Assembly (NCBI GenBank): GCA_938039675.1
Contig: CALHUI010000007.1
Coordinates: 1 to 64,000 of the forward strand
Length of the DNA: 64,000 bases
Direction: 5' to 3'
Origin: an uncultured Cytophagales bacterium
GTDB taxonomy: Bacteria > Bacteroidota > Bacteroidia > Cytophagales > Thermoflexibacteraceae
Below the pieces are notes generated by a model. The model made no database searches. It was not told the origin of the DNA and saw only the letters and a program-made list of their open reading frames with translations. Below, in pieces: positions 17,740 to 25,773 of the stretch. Position 1 is the stretch's first letter; every line of letters starts with the position of its first letter. The position numbers and the translations under genes were made by a program.

Positions 17740-19182
17740 ATGAATCCATCCGTTAAGACAGTACTCATAGGCACTTTGTGCGGATTTTTAGGCGCTTATT
17801 TATTCCATTGGAGCGGGCTTGGCATAGCTGATACTGGCGCTTCGCAAGTTGCCGACACGGTGCAGGCTATACAATTTACCGATTATCTTCCGCAAGTTGC
17901 AGGGCAACAGGCAGGCGATGTGCTCAATTTTACCGAAGCAGCCAAAGCAAGTACCGAAAGCGTGGTTTATATTAAAACAACCGCACTTAATCAGCGCAGC
18001 TATACATTCTTCGATTTGTTCTTTGATGCCCAGCCACGCTATGACCGAGTGATGGGTTCAGGTTCAGGAGTTATTTTTTCTAAGGACGGTTACATAGTAA
18101 CGAACAACCACGTGATTGCCGGTGCAACGGAAATTGATGTGGTACACAACAAACGCACCTACAAAGCCAAAATAGTGGGAAGCGACCCCTCTACCGACTT
18201 GGCACTGTTGAAAATAGATGCACAAAATCTGCCTGCCATCCGCATTACCTCCTCCGAGACGGTTCAAGTAGGCGACTGGGTGTTGGCAGTGGGCAATCCT
18301 TTCAACCTGAACTCGACCGTAACGGCAGGTATTGTGAGTGCCAAAGGCAGAAGTATTAATATTTTGGAAAACGCGCCGTTCCCCATAGAATCGTTCATTC
18401 AAACCGATGCAGCCATTAACCCCGGCAACAGCGGTGGCGCATTGGTAAACACGCGCGGCGAGCTTGTAGGCATCAATACAGCTATCTTATCGCGTACCGG
18501 TTCTTATGCGGGTTATGGCTTTGCCGTGCCTGTTGATATTGTAGTAAAAGTGGTAACCGACTTGAAAAACTACGGTCAGGTACAAAAGGCATTTTTGGGC
18601 GTAGATGTGATTGACGTTACCGAAGAAGTTTACAAAGATTTGAACTTAGATGAGATTTCAGGTGTTATAATAACGTATATGGAACCTAAAGGTGCTGCCG
18701 AAAAGGCGGGTCTAAAAAGAGGAGATGTGATTGTGAGTATTAACGGCAAACCAATAGACTCAAAGGTAGGTTTTAATGAGCAATTGAGCTATTATAAGCC
18801 GGGAGATAAGGTAAATGTACGCTTTAAGCGCGAAGGGAAGTTAAGCGAACGTCAAGTTGAACTGACTAATATAGACGGCTCAACTTCTATCTTTAAACGC
18901 GAAATCTATAAAGCTGAGCGGATTGGAGCGGAGTTGGAACTTGTTCCGAAAGCAGAACGAACAAGATTGGGTATTGAAAGCGGCGTGCGAATCAACAAAA
19001 TTACAGGTGGCTTGATGCGCCAAATGGGAATGGAAGAAGGATTTATTATCACTTCTATCAACGAACGGCCTATTCAATCGCCCGAAGAATTGGCTGAAAT
19101 CTTAGAACGCATCCGCGGGAGAGTCATTATTAAAGGAATAAGCAAAAATGGTACGAAAGGTTACTATTCGTACATATTTTAG
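17740..19182 (+). CDS. htrA: HtrA/Deg-family periplasmic serine protease
   Basis: A 480-residue trypsin-like protease/chaperone for misfolded envelope proteins. An N-terminal hydrophobic segment (residues 5-22) is a signal peptide or anchor. The protease domain has His124 (TNNHVIAG), Asp153 (STDLALLKID) and Ser231 (PGNSGGAL). Two PDZ domains follow, the first with FLGVDV and AGLKRGDVIVSINGKPI, the second with the less regular EEGFIITSINERPI. It is a monocistronic gene with its own hairpin terminator. Confidence 0.94.
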   Translation: MNPSVKTVLIGTLCGFLGAYLFHWSGLGIADTGASQVADTVQAIQFTDYLPQVAGQQAGDVLNFTEAAKASTESVVYIKTTALNQRSYTFFDLFFDAQPRYDRVMGSGSGVIFSKDGYIVTNNHVIAGATEIDVVHNKRTYKAKIVGSDPSTDLALLKIDAQNLPAIRITSSETVQVGDWVLAVGNPFNLNSTVTAGIVSAKGRSINILENAPFPIESFIQTDAAINPGNSGGALVNTRGELVGINTAILSRTGSYAGYGFAVPVDIVVKVVTDLKNYGQVQKAFLGVDVIDVTEEVYKDLNLDEISGVIITYMEPKGAAEKAGLKRGDVIVSINGKPIDSKVGFNEQLSYYKPGDKVNVRFKREGKLSERQVELTNIDGSTSIFKREIYKAERIGAELELVPKAERTRLGIESGVRINKITGGLMRQMGMEEGFIITSINERPIQSPEELAEILERIRGRVIIKGISKNGTKGYYSYIF

Positions 19183-19264
19183 AAGATATCAATTTGCAGT
19201 CTGAGGTAAGTGTTTCTTGTCCGGACGGAGATTGTAAGTTTAGGTTTATTAATAGGTTTGGGTT

Positions 19265-19300
19265 CTCGCTGTTGCTTTTGGCAGCAGCGAGTCTTTTTTT
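19265..19300 (+). terminator. terminator of htrA
   Basis: CTCGCTGTTG (19265-19274) pairs with CAGCAGCGAG (19282-19291) with one G-T pair, followed by a T-run to 19300. Confidence 0.85.
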
Positions 19301-19304
19301 GGTC

Positions 19305-19312
19305 TAATTTTG
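19305..19312 (+). promoter_or_regulatory. -7 element before the 19342 lipoprotein gene
   Basis: TAATTTTG matches TAnnTTTG, 29 bases before the ATG and immediately after the htrA terminator T-run. A TTTTG at 19276-19280 lies 24 bases upstream, inside the terminator loop. Confidence 0.5.
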
Positions 19313-19341
19313 CACCATTATGCTAAAAACTGTCAGATAAA

Positions 19342-19848
19342 ATGAAACGAGTTATTGTATATGTGTTGGTTATCAGTGCACTTGCACTTGCGCTATTGCC
19401 CGGTTGCTCTTATTATGATACCGAAGAAGAAAAAGCCGATAAAGCGCTGTTGAGCAGCCATCATTGGGCATATGATACTATTGCAATGCGGCTGCTGATA
19501 GATTCTGTTTTTTATGCACACATGTTTTTGAAGCCGGAGGATACCGTTGGCATGAGAGCCCGCATTAAAAATCTGCAAGTATTTATGGTGCACATGAACA
19601 AGTTTGCCATCGCCTTCAAGCCTGACGGTACTTTTTGGGTAAAAGGCTCTGGAGCTCAAGAAGGTACCACCGGCCAATGGACATTGGACGGCAAAACCAT
19701 TCAAACAGAATTGACCGGAGCCAATGACATTAAAATTAAGGCTGAAATGACTATTCAGTCGCTGGATAGCGGCAGGTTCGTAGCCATTAACAAAGCACTC
19801 GAAAAAGATTTGGGCCTGACAACATTTGTTATGCGACCGGCGAATTAG
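19342..19848 (+). CDS. lipoprotein of unknown function
   Basis: 168 residues with a lipoprotein signal peptide ending in the lipobox LLPGC, so the protein is probably lipid-anchored. After a charged linker (DTEEEKADKALL) there is a small beta-rich domain with IAFKPDGTFWVKG and GQWTLDGKTIQTEL, resembling lipocalin-like DUFs that read 'threshold/weight' turns. No catalytic residues are evident. It has its own promoter-like element and a terminator, so it is a single-gene unit. Confidence 0.7.
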   Translation: MKRVIVYVLVISALALALLPGCSYYDTEEEKADKALLSSHHWAYDTIAMRLLIDSVFYAHMFLKPEDTVGMRARIKNLQVFMVHMNKFAIAFKPDGTFWVKGSGAQEGTTGQWTLDGKTIQTELTGANDIKIKAEMTIQSLDSGRFVAINKALEKDLGLTTFVMRPAN

Positions 19849-19873
19849 AGGGAGGCATACCAACTTCTGATGC

Positions 19874-19917
19874 AATGAGTCATCCCAACTTTATGGAATG
19901 ACTCATTTCTTTTTTAC
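19874..19917 (+). terminator. terminator of the lipoprotein gene
   Basis: AATGAGTCAT (19874-19883) pairs perfectly with ATGACTCATT (19898-19907), followed by a T-rich tail that runs up to the convergent SDR gene's stop. Confidence 0.8.
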
Positions 19918-20669
19918 CCCTCACGCTTCACAATAGTGCTGTTTGCCTGTGCAGTAGGTAACAGCAGCACCTCTGCTACATTAACGTGTGCCGGTCGGCT
20001 GGCAGCAAACCATATTACCTCTGCCACATCTTCGGCAGTGAGCGGTGTTGTGCCGCGATATACGTTTCTTGCCCGTTCTGTATCGCCTTTGAAGCGCACA
20101 ATGGAAAACTCTGTTTCTACCATACCGGGGTTAATAGAAGTAACTTTGATATTGTGTTGATTCAGGTCTATTCTCATGCCTTTGGTGAGCGCATCAACGG
20201 CAAACTTGCTGGCACAATACACGTTCCCATTGGGATACACCTCCTGACCTGCCAGCGAACCGATATTGATAATGTGCCCGCGTTTGCGTTCAACCATTTG
20301 CGGGATAACAGCCTTAGATACATACAAAAGCCCCTTCACATTAATATCTATCATCGCATCCCAGTCTGCAATTTCGCCTTCTTGAATCGGCATCAGCCCG
20401 TGGGCATTGCCTGCATTGTTTACCAGAATATCAATTTGGCGGAATGATTCGGGCAGAGAGGAAATTTTTGCTGCTACGCCATCAGCCTCGCGCACGTCAA
20501 AATTGAGCGTGTGTACCCGAACCAGAGCACCCAGTTCAGCAGCAAGGGCATCCAAGCGTTCCTGTCGCCTGCCGCAAAGCACCAAGTCAATACCGTTGCG
20601 GGCGAAGGTGCGCGCAGTAGCCAGCCCGATTCCTGAGGTTGCGCCCGTAATAAGAGCTGTCAGAGTCAT
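19914..20669 (-). CDS. short-chain dehydrogenase/reductase, YdfG-like
   Basis: A 251-residue classical SDR using NAD(P)H. Cofactor motif TGATSGIG at residues 8-15, NNAG near 85, catalytic Ser (NIGSLAG), Tyr and Lys in YCASK. An Arg-containing CGRRQERL after strand 2 suggests NADP preference. The tail (VNPGMVETEFS followed by a long C-terminal helix and VAEVLLLPTAQ) fits the YdfG group of serine/3-hydroxy-acid dehydrogenases. The natural substrate is uncertain. It is monocistronic. Confidence 0.88.
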   Translation of the reverse strand: MTLTALITGATSGIGLATARTFARNGIDLVLCGRRQERLDALAAELGALVRVHTLNFDVREADGVAAKISSLPESFRQIDILVNNAGNAHGLMPIQEGEIADWDAMIDINVKGLLYVSKAVIPQMVERKRGHIINIGSLAGQEVYPNGNVYCASKFAVDALTKGMRIDLNQHNIKVTSINPGMVETEFSIVRFKGDTERARNVYRGTTPLTAEDVAEVIWFAASRPAHVNVAEVLLLPTAQANSTIVKREG

Positions 20670-20857
20670 GTTCTACCGTTTTAAACTTAATGATGAAGTA
20701 AAGTTAATTGCCCAAAATTAACAGCAACCCAATAGCTCGCCTAATTTAGGTCCTAACTGTCAGATTAAGTATAAATTTTACACATCATGCCATCGCCTAC
20801 CCAAAATCGGCGGTTCGTAAGGCCTTCTTACAGCGTGCACATTTTAATTGCGCTTAT

Positions 20858-21517
20858 TTACTCCAAAACAATCTCTGGAATTTCACCTTCTACAATCAGC
20901 TTTCCTTCCGTTACCGAGCGGATGTAGTCCACGCTAACGCCCGGGGCGCGTTCCAGCAGTTTGAAGCCGCCTTCGGGTAACACATCCAGCACTGCCAAAT
21001 CGCTGACAATTTTCTTAACACAGCGGATGCCCGTCAGGGGCAATGTACATTCTTTGAGAAGCTTAGATTTACCGTCTTTGCTGCAATGCTGCATGGCTAC
21101 GATAATATTTTTGGCGGAAGCGACCAAATCCATTGCACCACCCATGCCTTTGACCATTTTGCCGGGAATTTTCCAGTTGGCGATGTCGCCATGTTCGGAA
21201 ACCTCCATTGCGCCGAGGATGGTCAAATCAACATGCCCGCCGCGAATCATGGCAAAACTGTCGGCAGAGCTGAACAAACTCGAGCCGGGTATCATGGTTA
21301 TGGTTTGCTTACCTGCATTAATCAGGTCGGCATCTACCTCCTCTTCTATGGGGAAAGGGCCAATGCCAAGCAGTCCGTTTTCCGATTGCAGCACCACGTC
21401 CATTCCTTCGGGAATGTAATTGGCCACCAGTGTCGGAATACCGATACCAAGATTTACATAATAACCGTCTTTCAGCTCGCGGGCAATTCTTTTGGCGATT
21501 CCGTTTTTATCAAGCAT
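20858..21517 (-). CDS. scoB: 3-oxoacid (succinyl-CoA:acetoacetate) CoA-transferase subunit B
   Basis: The beta subunit (219 residues) of class I CoA-transferase, which activates acetoacetate with succinyl-CoA. GIGIPTLVANYIP at the N-terminus and the catalytic SENGLLGIGP (Glu forms the acyl-CoA thioester) are intact, as is KMVKGMGGAMDLV. The partner subunit A, normally adjacent, is not found in the window. The gene follows dsbD by 32 bases and may be co-transcribed with it. Confidence 0.94.
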   Translation of the reverse strand: MLDKNGIAKRIARELKDGYYVNLGIGIPTLVANYIPEGMDVVLQSENGLLGIGPFPIEEEVDADLINAGKQTITMIPGSSLFSSADSFAMIRGGHVDLTILGAMEVSEHGDIANWKIPGKMVKGMGGAMDLVASAKNIIVAMQHCSKDGKSKLLKECTLPLTGIRCVKKIVSDLAVLDVLPEGGFKLLERAPGVSVDYIRSVTEGKLIVEGEIPEIVLE

Positions 21518-21549
21518 TGTTTAAGTCGGGTTGTATGGGTTGCAACAAG

Positions 21550-23673
21550 TTAATTTTTAGCCATTTTCGCATTAAAGTTGGCTTTTCCCGCATCTAAGAA
21601 GCGGACAAAGTTATCCACATTTTCATCGTATGCCACAGGCGTTACGAGTGGCAATTCGTCATGCCCCAGCAGCACATAGTAGGGCTGTGCGTTGTTGTTA
21701 AATCTGCTGATTTGCAGGTCGGCATTAATTTTGCCAATGGTTTTTTTCACTTTACCGTCATAGATAGAAGTAACCCATTCGCTTTCAGGAAGTTCTGTCG
21801 GGTCATCTACATACAGCGCCACAATGATGTAATCGTTTTGCAGACGTTGGAGTACTTCGGGCTTAATCCATACGTTGGCTTCCATCTTGCGGCAGTTCAC
21901 GCAACCATGTCCCGTAAAGTCAATAAAAAGGGGCTTATTTTCCTTTTTGGCTGCTGCAAGTGCTTCTTTATAGTCAAAGTAACCTTTTAGTCCGTGCGGT
22001 AATTTGAATTTGTCGCCGTACTTCACGTTCTGTGGCACACTGCTGTTATTAACTGCCGCTATGCCTGCGTTTTGGCGGATGAGACTTACCAAATCAAAAT
22101 CGTGGGTGGTTTGCGGAGGCAAATATCCCGAAAGTGCTGTTAAAGGCGCACCAAACATACCGGGTAGTAGATAAATCACAAAAGCAAAGGCGGCCATAGC
22201 GGTCAGGAATCGGGGCACTCCGATTGATTCTACGGGGCTGTCGTGCGGCAAGCGAACCTTGCCCAACAGATACATGCCGGCAGTCAGTGCAATGGCTATC
22301 CAAATGGCAATAAATATCGGGCGGTCGAGCAGTCCCCAGTGATACACTTGGTCGGCTACGCTGAGAAATTTAAAAGCCAGTGCCAATTCAATGAAGCCAA
22401 GCACTACTTTTACTACGTTTAACCAACCTCCCGATTTAGGCAACCCACTGAGCAACGAAGGGAAGATGGCAAACAAAGCAAAGGGCAGTGCAAAAGCCAA
22501 TGAAAAGGCAAACATGCCCAGCGCAGGTTTAAATAATGAGCCGCCTGCTGCTTCCACAAGTACTGTGCCTACAATAGGGCCTGTGCATGAGAAAGAAACC
22601 ACAGCCAGCGTTAATGCCATGAAGAAAATACCCGCTAAGCCGCCGCGGTCTGCCTGCGAGTCAATTTTGGTGGTCAGGCTGGACGGAAGCACAATATCGA
22701 ACATGCCGAAAAAAGATAGTGCAAACACAAAGAAAATCAGGAAAAACAGCACGTTGGGCAGCCAGTGAGTAGCTAACAGATTGGCAGCATCTGCACCAAA
22801 AATCAGCGAGAATATGATACCAATCAGCATATAAATGCCAATAATGGAAAGTCCGAAAATGATACCTTTGCCGACGGCTTGCACCTGCGATTGGCTCTTG
22901 CGGATGAAAAACGAGACCGTCATCGGAATCATCGGGAACACGCAAGGCGTAAGCAGGGCGAGTAAGCCACTGATAAAGGCCGCTATCATAAAGCCTGCAA
23001 GCGATTCTTCCTTAACTGCTGCGGGCACCGTCGCCGGTATGGTTGAAGCATCTTGCGTTGCGGTTGTATTGTCGGCAGAAGCAGGCAAACTATCGGCGGT
23101 AACTTCTCCTGTTTTTTCATTGGGTTGTTTTATTGCTGTCGGGGCGGTAGTTGGGGCTGTTTCCTGCACAACGGGTGCTCCATTGGCAGCAGGCAGCACT
23201 TTTACATCGCCTCCATCAATGGCAAAGTCATCTTCTAAGGGGATACAACGCCCGTCAATATCGGTACAAACCTGATAATTAACGTTGGCTACTACGTTGA
23301 AACGCTCGCTGAGCACCCGCACTGTTTGCCGAAACTCGGCTTTGCGTTTGAAATAAGTGTATTCTCCTTCCCAGATGGGGTCGTATTTTTTCTTGGCACC
23401 AATGGGCTTAATGCCGCCTACCAACTCGTAGGATGAATTGGGAATAAACTTAAACGTAGTAACCGTAGGACCCAAATTAGGGTCAAAATCGGAAGAATAC
23501 AGATACCAGTCGCCATCTATGGTGGCGGAAAAAACGATATCTACGGTGTTGCCAACCACAACCTGTGCTTTATCAACTTTGGCAGTCCAGCGGATAGGTT
23601 TTTGTACTTGTGCCTGTGAACCAATGCTTATGAATAGCCAAAAGATAATAGCAATATTTTGCAAGTTTTTCAT
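21550..23673 (-). CDS. dsbD: thiol:disulfide interchange protein DsbD
   Basis: Carries electrons from cytoplasmic thioredoxin across the inner membrane to periplasmic reductases. It has 707 residues from the ATG at 23673, which starts a signal peptide (MKNLQNIAIIFWLFISIGSQAQ). Three domains follow in order: N-terminal immunoglobulin-like DsbD-alpha with the Cys pair in YQVCTDIDGRCIP; an eight-helix membrane domain with Cys in LTPCVFPMIP and SFSCTGPIVG; and a C-terminal thioredoxin domain with CVNC (GHGCVNCRKME). A Thr/Ala/Pro-rich linker separates the first two. It lies 20 bases after the DUF3857 gene and 32 before scoB. Confidence 0.95.
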   Translation of the reverse strand: MKNLQNIAIIFWLFISIGSQAQVQKPIRWTAKVDKAQVVVGNTVDIVFSATIDGDWYLYSSDFDPNLGPTVTTFKFIPNSSYELVGGIKPIGAKKKYDPIWEGEYTYFKRKAEFRQTVRVLSERFNVVANVNYQVCTDIDGRCIPLEDDFAIDGGDVKVLPAANGAPVVQETAPTTAPTAIKQPNEKTGEVTADSLPASADNTTATQDASTIPATVPAAVKEESLAGFMIAAFISGLLALLTPCVFPMIPMTVSFFIRKSQSQVQAVGKGIIFGLSIIGIYMLIGIIFSLIFGADAANLLATHWLPNVLFFLIFFVFALSFFGMFDIVLPSSLTTKIDSQADRGGLAGIFFMALTLAVVSFSCTGPIVGTVLVEAAGGSLFKPALGMFAFSLAFALPFALFAIFPSLLSGLPKSGGWLNVVKVVLGFIELALAFKFLSVADQVYHWGLLDRPIFIAIWIAIALTAGMYLLGKVRLPHDSPVESIGVPRFLTAMAAFAFVIYLLPGMFGAPLTALSGYLPPQTTHDFDLVSLIRQNAGIAAVNNSSVPQNVKYGDKFKLPHGLKGYFDYKEALAAAKKENKPLFIDFTGHGCVNCRKMEANVWIKPEVLQRLQNDYIIVALYVDDPTELPESEWVTSIYDGKVKKTIGKINADLQISRFNNNAQPYYVLLGHDELPLVTPVAYDENVDNFVRFLDAGKANFNAKMAKN

Positions 23674-23678
23674 GCTTA

Positions 23679-23686
23679 CAAAGTTA
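23679..23686 (-). promoter_or_regulatory. possible -7 element abutting the dsbD start
   Basis: Read on the minus strand this is TAACTTTG, matching TAnnTTTG, ending 5 bases before the dsbD ATG at 23673. If used, the transcript would be nearly leaderless. No good -33 box is present, so this may be coincidence. Confidence 0.3.
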
Positions 23687-23693
23687 GTCAATT

Positions 23694-25733
23694 TTATTGT
23701 GCTTTTTGTATTACCAAAGTTACATAGCCAAATTCGGAGGCACAGTTCTTAACCTTTTGGTAGGCTGCCGCAGCAGATTCCGGAATGGTTGCTTGGGGGA
23801 AATACTCTTCTACCGTAATAATCAGGGTGTTGCCTTCCATTTGACTATAGGCATGAAAACGGGCATAAACCGTATTCTCGTGTTTGAGTGTGGCAGACTT
23901 GTTTAATTCATCGGGATTAGCAACTTGCCAGCCTTCGGGAATTTGCAGGCGAATTTGATAATGTCGTCCAAAAGGGTATTCGGGAGAGTTGTTTTTGATA
24001 CCCGTTTCTACCAATTTCCCAATGCGCAACAGGCGATTTTCTCCGGCATATTCCAGCAGGCTGCCTGCTTTTAGGTTGGCGCGAATAACCATACCGGGCA
24101 AATTGCCGGTCAGGGCTGTTTCTTCCCATGAAAGCCCCGTAACGGTTGCCTGTGGTATGTGGTATTGCACCACCTTGTGCATCAATGCTTCAAATTCCTC
24201 TGTACTTGCCTGACGATGCCATTTGCGCAATAAGATAGCCAAATGGCCGGTAAGCGAACGCTCCCAGTAGGCATTTAGGTTTTCCATTGCCTCATCGGAT
24301 TGCAGGTATAGGCAGTTTTGGTCTATGGACTGTAAAAAATCGCTTATGGGGAGGCTATCAATCAGTTGTTCGGTGATTGGCTCCTCCCACTCATCAAATG
24401 GCGGGGTAACTACTAATGCCCGATTGCCCTGCAACATGGCAGGAATAATACCCGGCTCGTATTCTGCATATATTGGAGTAAAATAGCGGTCGGAGTTAGT
24501 GAAATGAAAAATAAACTCTTCCAACGAATAAAGGGTTACAAAATCGCTGTCAAAACCCATCCGATTGCGGTCGGCCGTTACAAGTATCTGATGCGGAATG
24601 TCGGCAATAGTAAACAGCATGGCATATAGTTGGACGATGTCCATCCGACCGCCAATGTGTGTTTCAACAGTTGCAGGAGGTGATTCATGCAGGCGGTCTT
24701 CGTTGGGCTCTATGCGGACATTATTGGTAACAAATTTGATAATGGCATCAATTTTTTCTGCTTCGCTGTTAGCATCTTTCACAATCGCTAATGCCTGTTG
24801 GCGCATCTGATTGATTTGCGCATCGCCAAGCATCCCGAAGTCATACACCATGTTGCGTATCATGCGCGAAATATCAGCCCATGTGTAAAGCGGTGTATCT
24901 CCTTTAAGAGTATTGTAGGACAATCTGTAATCTACCCGCATCAGCTTTGCGGCTCTGTCATTTGCCTGTGTCATCCCCTGCATGTGTGCGTACAAAGAGT
25001 TTTTGCCCGGATAGCGCAAAGGCAACATGCGCAAATCGGGGAAGTTGTTATAGCTTTTGGTTTCGAAGATGAGGTGTTCGGGTGTGATGATTTCAAATTC
25101 CAGATGCCATATCGGAACGGCAGTTTCAAAGGTTGCTCTGCCAAAAAATTGCGAATTGCGGCGGAGTTGGTAGATATATTCTACTTCACTGCCCTGCTCG
25201 AGCTCCTCCAAAGCGAATATCAAATAAGCCCCTGTATTATCCACGTTTTCGAGCGAGCGCATGGCCTGCGCTTCCACCTCCGTAATTTTTCCGGAAGGAT
25301 GAACGGTGCGTGCTTTAATGGCAATTACCCGATTCACATCGGCCAAAGAAATATGTACTTTGTTAAAATGGTTGATGGCATCGTGGTTATTGATGCGAAT
25401 GATTTTATGTACTGTTTCGTAAATATACATTTTTTCATTGTCCGCCTGCGAATATTCCAGAATGCGACGGTCGCTAATAACTACTGCATCGCTGTAAGAC
25501 GTGCTGAAAGGGATGCCAATGGGGCTGCGTTGCTCTTGCCAATCGTAATTTTCGTTTTCAAAAGTGCCGGTTGCAGATATGGCACCGGTTGCAACCTTGC
25601 CTATTATAGGTTTAGAAAATAAGCCGATGCTGAAGCTACCTGTCATTACAGAGGCTTCAGATGTGTGCATGTAACAACATTGCAGACCTAACAGAATGCT
25701 GCCAATGATAAGTTTCAAAATTCGGAAAATCAA
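23694..25733 (-). CDS. DUF3857/transglutaminase-like protein lacking the catalytic Cys
   Basis: A 679-residue exported protein (signal peptide in the first ~28 residues). The DUF3857 domain covers roughly residues 80-270 and a transglutaminase-like region roughly 290-420. Where active relatives have GDCKDM, this protein reads HIGGRMDIVQLYAML, so the catalytic Cys is replaced by Arg. The usual His context (DNHMI) is reduced to EEFIFHF and the LDATDP Asp segment is missing. It is therefore probably a binding or structural pseudoenzyme. It is paralogous in layout to the adjacent 25774 gene, 40 bases upstream, which has an intact triad. Confidence 0.8.
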   Translation of the reverse strand: MIFRILKLIIGSILLGLQCCYMHTSEASVMTGSFSIGLFSKPIIGKVATGAISATGTFENENYDWQEQRSPIGIPFSTSYSDAVVISDRRILEYSQADNEKMYIYETVHKIIRINNHDAINHFNKVHISLADVNRVIAIKARTVHPSGKITEVEAQAMRSLENVDNTGAYLIFALEELEQGSEVEYIYQLRRNSQFFGRATFETAVPIWHLEFEIITPEHLIFETKSYNNFPDLRMLPLRYPGKNSLYAHMQGMTQANDRAAKLMRVDYRLSYNTLKGDTPLYTWADISRMIRNMVYDFGMLGDAQINQMRQQALAIVKDANSEAEKIDAIIKFVTNNVRIEPNEDRLHESPPATVETHIGGRMDIVQLYAMLFTIADIPHQILVTADRNRMGFDSDFVTLYSLEEFIFHFTNSDRYFTPIYAEYEPGIIPAMLQGNRALVVTPPFDEWEEPITEQLIDSLPISDFLQSIDQNCLYLQSDEAMENLNAYWERSLTGHLAILLRKWHRQASTEEFEALMHKVVQYHIPQATVTGLSWEETALTGNLPGMVIRANLKAGSLLEYAGENRLLRIGKLVETGIKNNSPEYPFGRHYQIRLQIPEGWQVANPDELNKSATLKHENTVYARFHAYSQMEGNTLIITVEEYFPQATIPESAAAAYQKVKNCASEFGYVTLVIQKAQ

Positions 25734-25773
25734 GTTTCAGGCGTTTTGAGGTATAAACGTATGAATGTACGAA

